NCBI RefSeq assembly: GCF_020907405.1
Contig: NZ_JAJJOE010000005.1
Span: forward strand, 1-62,565
Length of the DNA stretch: 62,565 nt
Origin: Arthrobacter sp. zg-Y769
GTDB lineage: Bacteria > Actinomycetota > Actinomycetes > Actinomycetales > Micrococcaceae
Direction of reading: 5' to 3'
A program made the translations under genes and the position numbers. The notes under the pieces were generated by a model. It was not told the DNA's origin and ran no database searches. It was given only the letters and a program-made list of their open reading frames with translations. Below are positions 16,840 to 25,747 of the stretch, piece by piece; the stretch's first letter is position 1; the number at the start of each line of letters is the position of its first letter.

Positions 16840-19054
16840 GCTCCCCGGCGAACTCGACTTTCCGCTGGACCGCCGGATCGGCAAGGTTACGGCCAATGCC
16901 ATGGAGAAGCAGCTTGGCCTGAAGACCGTTGGCGATCTGCTTCACCATTTTCCGCGCCGGTACCTGGAGCGGGGCGAGCTCACACCCATCGCCGAAATAC
17001 CGTTCGACGAAGACGTCACCCTGATAGCCCGGGTACAGAGCAACAACCGCCGGCAGATGCGGGCCCGCAAGGGGACGATCGTCGAGGTGGTCGTCACCGA
17101 CGACACCGACGGCAGCCTCGGGCAGCTGCACCTGACGTTCTTCAACGGATTCAATGCTGCCAAGGAACTCATCGTCGGTACCCGTGCCATGTTTTCCGGC
17201 AAGGTGGGGGCCTACCGGGGCCAGCTGCAGCTGACCAATCCCAGTTATGTGCTCCTGGACGAAGACTCGGTGGACGAGGAGGAGGCCAAGCGGCCCATCC
17301 CCGTTTACCGGGCCTCGGCCCGGGTGGCCAGCCCGACCATCGCGAAGTCCGTGTCGATGCTGCTGGACAATATGGAAGCCGCCCGGCTGCGCGATCCGAT
17401 CCCGGCAGCAATCCGCCAGCGCGACCGTCTTCCCGACATCACGGATGCCTATAACAGGATCCACCGGCCGGCCACCATGGAGGAGGCCTACGCCGCCCGG
17501 CACCGGTTCCGGTACCAGGAGGCCCTGGTCCTGCAGACCGCACTGGCCCGGCGTCGTGCCCTGACCGCCGAAGAGGAAGCCACCGCGCGTCCGGCAGTGC
17601 CCGGCGGTCTCCTGGACCGCTTTGACGCATCCCTTCCCTTCACCCTGACGAACGGGCAGGCCGAAATCGGGCGGGACCTCTCCGCCGAACTGGCCGGCGA
17701 CCATCCCATGAACCGCCTGCTGCAGGGCGAGGTGGGCTCGGGCAAGACCCTGGTGGCGCTGCGCGCCATGCTGCAGGTCATCGACGCCGGGGGACAGGCG
17801 GCGCTGCTGGCACCCACCGAGGTCCTGGCGTCCCAGCACTACGAGTCCATCAGTGCGATGCTCGGCCCGCTGGGCCGCGGCGGGCAGCTGGACGGGGACC
17901 CGGACGGCACCAAGGTGGTGTTGCTGACCGGTTCGATGAACACCGCCGGGCGCCGCACCGCGATGCTGGACGCCGCCAGCGGTGCGGCCGGCATCATTAT
18001 CGGCACCCACGCCCTGCTGTCGGAGCACGTCTCCTTTGCCGACCTCGGCCTGGTGGTGGTGGACGAACAGCACCGGTTCGGCGTCGAGCAGCGCGACGTG
18101 CTGCGTACCAAGGGGCACAGCACCCCGCACCTTTTGGTGATGACGGCCACCCCCATTCCCCGTACCGTCGCGATGACCGTCTTCGGGGACCTGGAGGTCT
18201 CCACCCTGACCGAGCTGCCGGCCGGACGCGCACCCATCTCCACCTACGTCTCGCCGCTGGCTGAGAAGCCGCAGTGGGAGCAGCGGATCTGGGCCCGCGC
18301 CCGGGAAGAGATCGACGCCGGCCGTCAGGTGTATGTGGTCTGCCCCAAGATCGGCGCCAAGGAAGAGGAACCCGGTTCGGACCTGGCACTGTTCGACTCG
18401 AAGGAAGCAGCTGAGGGACGGGCGCGTGCCGAGCGGCAGGAGCTGACCTCCGTTGCCGAGCTGTCCGAATACCTCACCACCGTGCCGGCGCTCGCCGGCA
18501 AAACCATTGCACCCCTGCACGGACGGCTGGACCCGAACGACAAGCACGAGACCATGGCCGCCTTCAACCGCGGCGACATCGACGTGCTGGTGTCCACCAC
18601 CGTCATCGAGGTGGGAGTGGACGTGCCCAATGCCTCGCTCATGGTGATCATGGATGCGGACCGGTTCGGCATCTCCCAGCTGCACCAGCTGCGCGGCCGG
18701 GTGGGCCGCGGCGGGCTGCCCGGTACCTGCCTGCTTGTCACCCAGCTGGAACCGGGACATCCGAGCCGGGAGCGGCTGGAGGCCGTGGCCGCCACCACCG
18801 ACGGTTTTGAACTCTCCCGCAAGGACCTCGAACTGCGCCGCGAAGGCGACATCCTCGGTGCCAGCCAGTCCGGCGGACGGTCCACCCTCAAGCTGCTGCG
18901 CGCGGTCCAGGACGAAAAGCTCATCGAGAAGGCCCGCGCCGACGCCGTGGCCCTCGTGGCCGAGGATCCGGACCTGCGGGACTACCCGGCCCTGGACGAA
19001 GCCATCGAGGCGTCCCTGAACCCCGAGGCCGAAGCGTTCCTGGAACGGGGCTAG
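16829..19054 (+). CDS. recG: ATP-dependent DNA helicase RecG
   Basis: This 741-residue helicase remodels stalled replication forks and Holliday junctions. Domains in order: an N-terminal wedge/OB domain (about 60-160), the SF2 motor with Walker A GEVGSGKTLVALRA (about 294-307), the DEQH box VVDEQHRFGVEQR, motif III MTATPIPRT, and motif VI QLRGRVGRGG in the second RecA domain, then the RecG C-terminal wedge-contacting region. It starts 11 nt inside the DAK2 gene, so translation is coupled. rsmD follows 48 nt later. Confidence 0.96.
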   Translation: MDSRLPGELDFPLDRRIGKVTANAMEKQLGLKTVGDLLHHFPRRYLERGELTPIAEIPFDEDVTLIARVQSNNRRQMRARKGTIVEVVVTDDTDGSLGQLHLTFFNGFNAAKELIVGTRAMFSGKVGAYRGQLQLTNPSYVLLDEDSVDEEEAKRPIPVYRASARVASPTIAKSVSMLLDNMEAARLRDPIPAAIRQRDRLPDITDAYNRIHRPATMEEAYAARHRFRYQEALVLQTALARRRALTAEEEATARPAVPGGLLDRFDASLPFTLTNGQAEIGRDLSAELAGDHPMNRLLQGEVGSGKTLVALRAMLQVIDAGGQAALLAPTEVLASQHYESISAMLGPLGRGGQLDGDPDGTKVVLLTGSMNTAGRRTAMLDAASGAAGIIIGTHALLSEHVSFADLGLVVVDEQHRFGVEQRDVLRTKGHSTPHLLVMTATPIPRTVAMTVFGDLEVSTLTELPAGRAPISTYVSPLAEKPQWEQRIWARAREEIDAGRQVYVVCPKIGAKEEEPGSDLALFDSKEAAEGRARAERQELTSVAELSEYLTTVPALAGKTIAPLHGRLDPNDKHETMAAFNRGDIDVLVSTTVIEVGVDVPNASLMVIMDADRFGISQLHQLRGRVGRGGLPGTCLLVTQLEPGHPSRERLEAVAATTDGFELSRKDLELRREGDILGASQSGGRSTLKLLRAVQDEKLIEKARADAVALVAEDPDLRDYPALDEAIEASLNPEAEAFLERG

Positions 19055-19102
19055 CCCCTGCCGCCGGGCCTGTCCGGCCGCCGGAGCGGATAAAGTGAAG
19101 GC

Positions 19103-19732
19103 ATGAGCCGCATTATTGCCGGGGCTGCCGGCGGATCCTCCTTGTTCAGCGTTCCGGGTGACGGAACCCGCCCCACCACGGACCGGGTGAAGGAAGCCCT
19201 CTTTTCCCGCCTGGAGTCCTACGGCATCCTGCAGGAAGCCCGCGTGCTGGACCTGTTTGCCGGGTCCGGAGCCCTGGGGGTGGAGAGCGCCAGCCGCGGG
19301 GCCGCCGCCGTCGACCTGGTGGAGCTTGCCGACAAGCCGGCGGCGACGTGCCGGCAGAACGCGGAACTGGTCAACAAGATCCTGGGCCGGACCTGCGTGA
19401 GCGTGCACCGGGCCAAGGCCGAAACCTTCCTGCTGCGGGTCCCCGCGGATGTGCGCTGGGACGTGGTCTTCATCGACCCGCCCTACGCGTTTACCGAAGC
19501 CGAACTGGCGACTGTCCTCACCCCGCTGGCCGGGCACCTTGCCGACGGCGCCGTAGTAGTGCTCGAGCGCTCCACGCGTTCCCCGGAACCGGTCTGGCCC
19601 GAGGGCCTGGAGCGCTTCAGCGAGCGTAAGTACGGCGAGACCACCCTGTGGTTCGCCGAGCCGGCCGACGGCGATGCCGAGTCCGGTGATGCCGAGTCCG
19701 GTGACGGCGAAACCGAGGCTGCGCAGGCCTAA
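19103..19732 (+). CDS. rsmD: 16S rRNA (guanine-966-N2)-methyltransferase
   Basis: This 209-residue SAM-dependent methyltransferase modifies G966 of 16S rRNA. The N-terminal IIAGAAGG segment and PTTDRVKEALFSRL are typical, followed by the SAM loop DLFAGSGALGVESASRGA and catalytic DPPY (VFIDPPYAF). The acidic tail (DGDAESGDAESGDGE) is encoded by a tandem 15-bp repeat (19673-19687, 19688-19702) and is unlikely to be part of the fold. TAAAGT lies 6 nt before the ATG (19091-19096). recG-rsmD-coaD order is common in actinobacteria; here a two-gene minus-strand insert separates rsmD from coaD. Confidence 0.93.
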   Translation: MSRIIAGAAGGSSLFSVPGDGTRPTTDRVKEALFSRLESYGILQEARVLDLFAGSGALGVESASRGAAAVDLVELADKPAATCRQNAELVNKILGRTCVSVHRAKAETFLLRVPADVRWDVVFIDPPYAFTEAELATVLTPLAGHLADGAVVVLERSTRSPEPVWPEGLERFSERKYGETTLWFAEPADGDAESGDAESGDGETEAAQA

Positions 19733-20505
19733 CCGGCGAAAACCTCCAGGTCCTCGCCGGTCAGCACCGCCGCAGGGTGCGGTCCGGCGGCCAGGAGCTG
19801 CTGCGTCCACTCCGCCGGCCAGGGGAACGGCGTGGCCGCGAGCACGATATTGCCGGGGTAGCGCCCCGTAAACATGTCCTGCTGCCCCAGTGCCGCCAGG
19901 TCGGCGTCCGCGCCAGGGACGGCCTGCAGTTCGCGGACCTGCCGGCGCATAAAGGTCAGCGGCGGGTCATCGCCCACGTTGACCAGCAGCACCCCGCCGG
20001 GGGAGAGCAGCGCCATCAGCTCGGCGTAGTAGTCCGACGTCGCCAGGTGCGCGGGTGCATCGGCACCGGCGAAGATGTCCAGCACAATGGCGTCGAAGGA
20101 CCGCCCGGCAAAGCGGTCCAGTGATTCGCGCGCATCGCCGATCACCGTCTCCAGCTCCGTGCCGTCCGGCAGCGGAAGATGCGCCAGGACAAAGTCCAGC
20201 AGTTCGCGTTCCAGTTCCACCGCTGCCTGCCTGGACCCGGGGCGGGTGGCCTGGAGGTACCGGGTGAGGGTCAGCGCCCCGGCACCCAGGTGCAGGGCGC
20301 TCAGCGGCTCCCCGGCCGGAGCGGCCAGATCCAGGACATTGCCTATCCGGCGCAGGTACTCGTAGAAGATTTCCTGCGGCCTCGCCAGGTCCACGTGGGA
20401 CTGCTCGGCCCCGCCGATGCTCAGCACGTAGGCGCCGGGGGTGTAACCGTCTTCGGTGATCGTGGCGTGCGCGCCGATGCCCCGCAGCAGCCGGGACGCG
20501 GTCAC
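19729..20505 (-). CDS. Spermidine-synthase-like SAM-dependent methyltransferase
   Basis: This 258-residue protein has a Rossmann fold of the spermidine synthase/methyltransferase type: LHLGAGALTLTRYL (nucleotide loop), AVELERELLDF (acidic residue for the ribose), VIGDARESL and the core strand FDAIVLDIFAG. Polyamine-specific residues cannot be confirmed, so the substrate is unknown. GTG 20505 overlaps the stop of the upstream aminotransferase gene by 4 nt (GTGA), so the two are translationally coupled. Its stop interlocks with rsmD on the opposite strand (19729-19732). The frame is open far upstream, but that part is a shadow of the aminotransferase. Confidence 0.82.
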   Translation of the reverse strand: MTASRLLRGIGAHATITEDGYTPGAYVLSIGGAEQSHVDLARPQEIFYEYLRRIGNVLDLAAPAGEPLSALHLGAGALTLTRYLQATRPGSRQAAVELERELLDFVLAHLPLPDGTELETVIGDARESLDRFAGRSFDAIVLDIFAGADAPAHLATSDYYAELMALLSPGGVLLVNVGDDPPLTFMRRQVRELQAVPGADADLAALGQQDMFTGRYPGNIVLAATPFPWPAEWTQQLLAAGPHPAAVLTGEDLEVFAG

Positions 20506-21755
20506 AGGGCACCGCCCAGCCGGGCGAGGCGTTCGGAGGCCTGTTCCAGGACCTCGGTTTTCTTGCAGAACGCGAACCGGAGCAGGGACCGGGTGCGCCG
20601 TGCCCCTTCGGCATGGCAGAACACGGCGACCGGGATTGCAGCCACACCGATGAGTTCCGGCAGCCGGCGGGCAAGTTCCGTAGCGTCGGTAATGCCCAGG
20701 GCAGAGGTATCGGCGGTGAGGAAGTACGTGCCGGACGAGGGCAGGACGTCCATCCCGGCGGCCCGGAGTCCCGCGCCAAGCAGATCCCGCTTCGCCTGCA
20801 GTGCGGAGGCGGCGCCGAGAAAATAGGCATCCTCCAGTCCCAGTCCCACGGCGACGGCGGACTGGAAAGGGGTGCCCGAGGTGTAGCTCAGGAAGGTCTT
20901 GACCGTGCGGACTGCGGCCACCAGCGGCGCCGGCCCCGTGAGCCAGCCGATTTTCCAGCCGGTCACGGAAAACGTCTTGCCGGCCGAGGAGATAGTCAGG
21001 GTCCGTTCGGCAGCACCGGGCAGTGTTGCCACGGGGATGTGCACGGGTCCGAACGTCAGGTGTTCGTAGACCTCGTCGGTGACGATCACGGTGTTGTGCT
21101 TCGCCGCCAGGTCCACGATTTCCTGCAGGACTTCGCGGGGGAGGACAGCGCCGGTGGGGTTGTGGGGATTGTTGACCAGGACCACCCGGGTGCGGTCGGT
21201 GAATGCCGCTGCGAGGGCGCCGGCGGCGGGCAGGAAGTGCGGTGCCTGGAGCGCGACGGTGGTGTGCGTGGCACCGCTGAGCCCGATGACGGCGCCGTAG
21301 GAATCGTAGAACGGCTCGAAGGTCAGCACCTCGTCGCCGGGACCGGTGAGGGCCAGCAGGGCCGAGGCAATGGCTTCCGTGGCGCCGGTGCTGACGATAA
21401 CCTCGGTGTCCGGGTCCACCTGCAGCCCGTAGAACCGCTCCTGATGCGCCGCGACGGCGTTGCGCAGGACCGGCAGGCCCTGCCCGGGGGCGTACTGGTT
21501 GGCGCCGGAGGCAATGGCGGCCCGCGCGGCGTCGAGCATTTCGGCCGGGCCGTCCTCGTCGGGAAAGCCCTGGCCCAGGTTGATGGCTCCGTGCCGGCCG
21601 GCGAGGGCAGTGATCTCCTCGAAAATGGTCACGCCCAGGTTTCCGTCCGCCGCGAGCAGGTTGGCTCCGGCGGCGGTCCGCTGCCACGGCTGGGCGGCTG
21701 CTGTGCCGGGGCCGTGCTGTGCGCGGAGCAGGGACGCGGTTGTACTGATACTCAT
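20502..21755 (-). CDS. PLP-dependent class I/II aminotransferase
   Basis: This 417-residue fold-type I aminotransferase is similar to methionine/kynurenine aminotransferases and to DapC. Signatures: INLGQGFPDEDGP near the N-terminus, STGATEAIASALLAL, NNPHNPTGAVL, and the PLP lysine in TISSAGKTFSVTGWKIGW. Exact substrates cannot be read; DapC (lysine/diaminopimelate pathway) and glutamine/methionine transamination are both possible. The ATG at 21755 is chosen because upstream residues would overlap coaD; TAATAC lies 7 nt upstream. It is divergent from coaD with a 40-bp promoter region and heads a two-gene operon with the methyltransferase. Confidence 0.88.
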   Translation of the reverse strand: MSISTTASLLRAQHGPGTAAAQPWQRTAAGANLLAADGNLGVTIFEEITALAGRHGAINLGQGFPDEDGPAEMLDAARAAIASGANQYAPGQGLPVLRNAVAAHQERFYGLQVDPDTEVIVSTGATEAIASALLALTGPGDEVLTFEPFYDSYGAVIGLSGATHTTVALQAPHFLPAAGALAAAFTDRTRVVLVNNPHNPTGAVLPREVLQEIVDLAAKHNTVIVTDEVYEHLTFGPVHIPVATLPGAAERTLTISSAGKTFSVTGWKIGWLTGPAPLVAAVRTVKTFLSYTSGTPFQSAVAVGLGLEDAYFLGAASALQAKRDLLGAGLRAAGMDVLPSSGTYFLTADTSALGITDATELARRLPELIGVAAIPVAVFCHAEGARRTRSLLRFAFCKKTEVLEQASERLARLGGAL

Positions 21756-21795
21756 GCAACAAGTATTACCCGCCGGCACCCGGTAGATTCGACCT

Positions 21796-22266
21796 ATGCG
21801 ACGCGCTGTATGCCCCGGCTCCTTTGATCCCATCCACAACGGCCACGTCGAGGTGATTGCCCGCGCGGCAAGCCTCTTCGACGAAGTAATAGTGGCGGTC
21901 TCCACCAACTATGCGAAGAAGTACCGCTTCAGCGCCGAGGAACGCCTGGAACTGGCGGCCGGAACGTTTAAGGCCCTGCGCGGGGTTTCCGTGGTCCCCA
22001 TGGGGGACGGGCTCCTGGCCGATTTCTGCCGGGAACACGGAGCCACCGCGATTGTGAAGGGGCTGCGGTCCGTCCAGGACTACCAGTACGAACTGCCGAT
22101 GGCCGTAATGAACCGGCAGCTCACCGGCGTCGAAACCGTCTTCCTGGCCGCGGAAAGCAGCTACGCCCACCTTTCCTCTTCCCTGATCAAGGAAGTGGCC
22201 TCCCTGGGCGGCGACGTCGCCGGGTACGTTCCGCCGACGGTACTGAAGCGCCTGGCCGAAGGTTAG
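21796..22266 (+). CDS. coaD: Phosphopantetheine adenylyltransferase
   Basis: This 156-residue nucleotidyltransferase makes dephospho-CoA from 4'-phosphopantetheine and ATP. It has PGSFDPIHNGHVEVIARA (the [T/H]xGH motif), KGLRSVQDYQYELPMAVMN and SSYAHLSSSLIKEVA. The length is standard. TAGATT (21784-21789) ends 6 nt before the ATG and no Shine-Dalgarno is visible, so the mRNA is probably leaderless. It is divergent from the aminotransferase gene. Confidence 0.97.
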   Translation: MRRAVCPGSFDPIHNGHVEVIARAASLFDEVIVAVSTNYAKKYRFSAEERLELAAGTFKALRGVSVVPMGDGLLADFCREHGATAIVKGLRSVQDYQYELPMAVMNRQLTGVETVFLAAESSYAHLSSSLIKEVASLGGDVAGYVPPTVLKRLAEG

Positions 22267-22391
22267 GCCGGCTTTGCCGCCGTCCGCACGGCACCTCCCC
22301 GGGCGCCGATTAGCCGGATGCCCCGGGACGGGTAAACTGGACTGTGGAGCACGTGCCCGCACGTGTTCCCTGGCTGCGGTGCAGCCGCAGT

Positions 22392-22421
22392 TTGAGAGAT
22401 TCCGGCAAGTCAGGCTAAGAT
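22392..22421 (+). promoter_or_regulatory. Promoter of the DUF177-rpmF operon
   Basis: TTGAGA (22392-22397) and TAAGAT (22416-22421) are separated by 18 nt. Predicted initiation is near 22428, giving a short leader of about 25 nt before the proposed ATT start at 22454. Confidence 0.6.
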
Positions 22422-22453
22422 GATATGTCGGTCTATGTTCTACAGGAGTTCTC

Positions 22454-23056
22454 ATTAGCGAATTTTCGCGGTCCAATCCGGAAACTCCCCTGGCTATCAA
22501 CGTCAGGGACCTCGGGCGCAGCCCGGGAACGATGCGGACTTTGCATGAACATGTACCGGCACCGAAAGACTTCGGTGTTGCGCTTATCGGCGTTCCGGAA
22601 GGATCCGGCCTCGAGCTCGATCTGAGGTTGGAGGCCGTGCACGAAGGGATTCTGGTATCCGGCGTAGTAATCGCCCCCGTAAAGGGTGAATGCGGCCGCT
22701 GCCTGAAGCCACTCGCGTACGACCAAGAAGTCGATGTGCAGGAACTCTTCTACTACGAGGACGCTGAGTCCTTCGAAGAAGAAGATGAAGAAGAGCAACA
22801 CCGGATCGAGCGAGATGTCATCGATCTTGAGCCGGTATTGCGGGACGCAGTGGTTCTTACCATGCCGTTCCAGCCGGTGTGCCGGGAAGACTGCGAAGGC
22901 CTTTGCTCCGAATGCGGAGCGCGCCTTGAGGAGGATCCGGGTCACCACCATGAAGTAGTGGATCCTCGCTGGGCAGCCCTCGCCGGGCTGACCGGCACGG
23001 CCGCAGAAGATACTGCGGCACCAAGTACAGAGTCAGACGAGAGAGAAGAGAGTTAG
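22454..23056 (+). CDS. DUF177 / YceD-family protein
   Basis: This protein of about 200 residues belongs to the family that precedes rpmF in most bacteria; plant and bacterial members are linked to 23S rRNA processing. It has the family cysteine pairs GECGRC and [13 protein letters not shown], probable zinc ligands. The first in-frame ATG is at 22532, but homology starts earlier: the segment [16 protein letters not shown] is the family N-terminus. The frame is open back to 22424 with no ATG, GTG or TTG. The best start is ATT 22454, 5 nt after AGGAG (22444-22448). If ATT is wrong, the protein would begin at 22532 without its conserved N-terminus. Confidence 0.85.
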   Translation: MSEFSRSNPETPLAINVRDLGRSPGTMRTLHEHVPAPKDFGVALIGVPEGSGLELDLRLEAVHEGILVSGVVIAPVKGECGRCLKPLAYDQEVDVQELFYYEDAESFEEEDEEEQHRIERDVIDLEPVLRDAVVLTMPFQPVCREDCEGLCSECGARLEEDPGHHHEVVDPRWAALAGLTGTAAEDTAAPSTESDEREES

Positions 23057-23058
23057 CC

Positions 23059-23262
23059 GTGGCTGTTCCGAAGCGGAAAATGTCCCGCGCGAATACACGT
23101 GCACGCCGGTCCCAGTGGAAGGCGACCGCGCCCAACCTGGTGAAGACCGTGGAGAACGGCCGCGTCACCTATAGCCTGCCGCACCAGGCCAAGGTCGTAA
23201 CCGACTCCGCCGGCACCGCGCTGTTCCTTGAATACAAGGGCCGCAAGGTCGCGGACGTCTAA
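23059..23262 (+). CDS. rpmF: 50S ribosomal protein L32
   Basis: This 67-residue protein starts with the conserved [20 protein letters not shown]. It lacks the Cys zinc ribbon of some L32 forms (C-minus type), with HQ and LE in the corresponding places. GTG 23059 follows the DUF177 stop by 2 nt, so the genes are coupled. rnc follows after 85 nt. Confidence 0.96.
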   Translation: MAVPKRKMSRANTRARRSQWKATAPNLVKTVENGRVTYSLPHQAKVVTDSAGTALFLEYKGRKVADV

Positions 23263-23347
23263 GACCAGTGTTCGGCCCGGTTTTGCGCATCATTAATGTT
23301 GTTGCGGACGGGCACATGAATACTGCTTTTCGGGTTGTATCCAAAAA

Positions 23348-24055
23348 GTGAAGAATACTGAAGAGCTTATGAAGCGTCTCGGTGTCGAACTCGACGCCGG
23401 GACGCTTCGTCTTGCACTCACGCACCGTTCCTACGCTTACGAGCAGGGCGGCATCCCCACGAACGAGCGCCTCGAATTCCTTGGCGACTCCATTCTGGGG
23501 TTCTCGGTAACCGATGCGCTCTACCGGGATAATCCTGATCTTTCCGAAGGCGAGCTGGCCAAGCGCCGCTCCGCCGTCGTAAGTACCCGTGCCCTCGCCG
23601 GCATTGCCCGCGGCCTGGGGCTGGGGGAGTACATCCTGCTGGGCCAGGGCGAAAAGCTGACCAACGGACGCGACAAGTCCTCTATCCTTGCGGACACCAC
23701 CGAGGCAATCATCGGTGCCGTGTACCTGGACCACGGAATTGAAACCGCCCGGCAGATGGTGATGCGCCTCGTGGGGCCGCTGCTGTCCAACGCCGAGGCG
23801 CTGGGTGCCGGTACCGACTGGAAGACCAGCATCCAGGAAATTGCCGCCGGCCGGAAAATGGGCGATATCGAATACCGGGTCTCCGGGTCCGGTCCCGACC
23901 ACTCCCGCAGTTTCGTAGCGGTCCTGCACATCGGCGACAAGGCCTTCGGCACAGGGGTGGGCCATTCCAAGAAGGAAGCCGAGCAGGAAGCCGCCGCCGC
24001 GTCCTGGAAGATGATCAACGCCAAGGAAGCCGACTCCGCGGCTGCCGGCTCCTAG
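23348..24055 (+). CDS. rnc: Ribonuclease III
   Basis: This 235-residue double-strand-specific endonuclease acts in rRNA and mRNA processing. The signature [14 protein letters not shown] (about 39-52) carries the catalytic Glu and Asp, and [13 protein letters not shown] holds the second metal-binding set. The C-terminal dsRNA-binding domain ends in [19 protein letters not shown] 23348 is the start. mutM follows after 12 nt, the common rpmF-rnc-mutM(-smc) order; here smc lies about 10 kb further on. Confidence 0.96.
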   Translation: MKNTEELMKRLGVELDAGTLRLALTHRSYAYEQGGIPTNERLEFLGDSILGFSVTDALYRDNPDLSEGELAKRRSAVVSTRALAGIARGLGLGEYILLGQGEKLTNGRDKSSILADTTEAIIGAVYLDHGIETARQMVMRLVGPLLSNAEALGAGTDWKTSIQEIAAGRKMGDIEYRVSGSGPDHSRSFVAVLHIGDKAFGTGVGHSKKEAEQEAAAASWKMINAKEADSAAAGS

Positions 24056-24067
24056 GAGCGCACGGCG

Positions 24068-25060
24068 ATGCCTGAGCTTCCCGAAGTCGAGGTGGTCCGC
24101 CGCGGACTGGCGTCATGGGTCCGCGGCCGCACCATTACCGGCGTCGAAGTCCTGGATCCCCGTTCCGTGCGGCGCCATGCGCCCGGCCCGGCCGATCTTG
24201 TCGCCAACCTCGAAGGCGCGGTGGTGGCCGACGTCGTCCGCCGCGGCAAGTTCCTCTGGCTGCCGCTGCTCGAATCTGCTCCTTCGCCGGCCGGCACGGC
24301 TTCCGGCGCGGCCGACGACGTCGTGCCCCCCTTTGCGCTGATGGCCCACCTGGGCATGAGCGGGCAGCTGCTGATGGAGGACTCGGCGCTTCCGGATGAG
24401 AAGCACCTGAAGGTCCGGTTTACGCTGAGTCCCGCTCTGGATGCCTCCGGTGCTGCGATGCCGGACGAGCTGCGTTTTGTGGACCAGCGGATTTTCGGCG
24501 GGGTGTTCCTCACCGACCTGGTGCCGACGCCCGACGGCGCCCCCGGCGGCCTGTCCGAAACCGCCCTGCCGCTCGTGGCTGCCGAGGCGGCCCATATTGC
24601 CCGTGACCCGCTGGATCCGGCGTTTTCCTTTGACGAGTTCTACCGCCGGCTGCGGCTGCGGAAGACCGGGATCAAGCGTGCCCTGCTGGACCAGGGACTG
24701 ATTTCCGGGGTCGGAAACATTTACGCCGACGAGTCCCTTTGGGCGGCGCGGATGCACTTTGCCCGGGCCACGGACACCATGCGCCGGGCCGATGCGCTGC
24801 GGCTGGTCGAGGCCGCCCGTGACGTGATGACCCGGGCGCTGGCGGCAGGCGGCACCAGCTTCGATTCGCTGTATGTCAACGTGAACGGTGCCTCGGGGTA
24901 CTTCTCACGGTCCCTCAACGCCTATGGCCGCGAAGGGCTGCCCTGTCCACGGTGTGAGCAGCTGGGGCTGCATACCCTGATCCGGCGGGATTCCTTTATG
25001 AACCGGTCGTCCTACAGCTGTCCGGTGTGCCAGCCGCGTCCCCGGAACGGGCGCTGGTAG
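24068..25060 (+). CDS. mutM: Formamidopyrimidine-DNA glycosylase (Fpg)
   Basis: This 330-residue base-excision repair enzyme removes 8-oxoguanine and nicks the site. It has the catalytic N-terminus PELPEVE, the H2TH region ([22 protein letters not shown]) and a C-terminal zinc finger with two Cys pairs (CPRC and CPVC). It is slightly longer than usual because of an insertion around residues 75-90 ([17 protein letters not shown]). The last 65 nt, including the second half of the zinc finger, overlap the opposing VOC gene. Confidence 0.95.
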   Translation: MPELPEVEVVRRGLASWVRGRTITGVEVLDPRSVRRHAPGPADLVANLEGAVVADVVRRGKFLWLPLLESAPSPAGTASGAADDVVPPFALMAHLGMSGQLLMEDSALPDEKHLKVRFTLSPALDASGAAMPDELRFVDQRIFGGVFLTDLVPTPDGAPGGLSETALPLVAAEAAHIARDPLDPAFSFDEFYRRLRLRKTGIKRALLDQGLISGVGNIYADESLWAARMHFARATDTMRRADALRLVEAARDVMTRALAAGGTSFDSLYVNVNGASGYFSRSLNAYGREGLPCPRCEQLGLHTLIRRDSFMNRSSYSCPVCQPRPRNGRW

Positions 25061-25448
25061 GTTTCCGTTCCACGAACTGGATCGGATGTCCGTCGAAGTC
25101 TTCGACGAATGCAACCCGCAGCTTTCCGTCCAGGAACGGGTGCGGTCCTTGAAGGTCTTTTGCTCCCGCGTGGAGCGCAGCGGCGTAGGCGGCTGCGACG
25201 TCGTCCGTCCAGAGCGTGAGGCACGCGCGGTGTCCGGCCGTGACCGGGGTGAGTCCGTGCGCTTCGGCCGCCGGTCCCGGCAGTGCGAGCCCGAGCTCAA
25301 AGCCTTCCAATGACATTTCGATCTTGACGGGCGCTGTCCCTGCCCCTGTTGCACGGGATTCTTCAATGAAGCCGAGGGCCGCGTAGAAACGTGCCGCCCG
25401 CGCGACGTCGGCGACGAACAGGATGATCTGCGGATTGAAGAGTTTCAT
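24996..25448 (-). CDS. VOC-family (glyoxalase/bleomycin resistance-like) protein
   Basis: This 150-residue protein has the paired beta-alpha-beta-beta-beta units of the vicinal oxygen chelate fold: [20 protein letters not shown] at the start and [18 protein letters not shown] at the end (His and Glu as typical metal ligands). The substrate is unknown. The last 22 or so residues extend beyond the fold and come from the overlap with mutM on the other strand. It is the last gene of the membrane protein-regulator-VOC operon; ATG 25448 overlaps the regulator stop by 4 nt. Confidence 0.85.
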   Translation of the reverse strand: MKLFNPQIILFVADVARAARFYAALGFIEESRATGAGTAPVKIEMSLEGFELGLALPGPAAEAHGLTPVTAGHRACLTLWTDDVAAAYAAALHAGAKDLQGPHPFLDGKLRVAFVEDFDGHPIQFVERKPTSARSGDAAGTPDSCRTTGS

Positions 25449-25747
25449 GGCTTGAGCAGGTCCCCGGTGGCAGCCAGTTTGCGGAGTTCCTCGATGTGGG
25501 CCTTGAATGCCTTCTGCCCGGCCTTATTCAAGGCCACCCAGGTGCGGGTGCGGCCGTTCACGGAACCTTTGCGCACGGTAACGAACCCGGCCTGTTCAAG
25601 CACCTTGACGTGTTTGCTTAGTACGGAATCGCTGAGGTCCAGGGCGTCCCGGAGTACGCCGAATTCGGCCTCACCCACTTCCGCAAGGATCGAACAGATG
25701 CGCAGCCGGGTAGGGACGTGGATGATGTCGTTGAACCCGTCGCTCAT
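25445..25747 (-). CDS. Winged-helix transcriptional regulator (MarR/ArsR-like)
   Basis: This compact 100-residue protein is essentially one winged helix: VPTRLRICSILAEVGEAEFGVLRDALDLSDSVLSKHVKVLEQAGFVTVRKGSVNGRTRTWVALNKAG in outline, with the recognition helix around SDSVLSKHVKVL. It resembles the short one-domain MarR/YjdC-type repressors that sit next to a membrane protein. The frame is open to 25849, but ATG 25747 shares one base with the upstream stop (TGATG). It likely binds the double TTTCCG-N3-CGGAAA operator at the head of its own operon (inference from position). Confidence 0.87.
   Translation of the reverse strand: MSDGFNDIIHVPTRLRICSILAEVGEAEFGVLRDALDLSDSVLSKHVKVLEQAGFVTVRKGSVNGRTRTWVALNKAGQKAFKAHIEELRKLAATGDLLKP

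Noticed and set aside
16778-19810. A 1010-codon open frame on the minus strand across recG
   Set aside because: It is antisense to recG and rsmD, both with clear domains; in high-GC DNA the complementary frame lacks stops. Its translation is Gly/Gln/His-rich with no motif.
22532-23056. ATG 22532 as the start of the DUF177 gene
   Set aside because: It has no Shine-Dalgarno and would cut off the conserved N-terminal block encoded just upstream.
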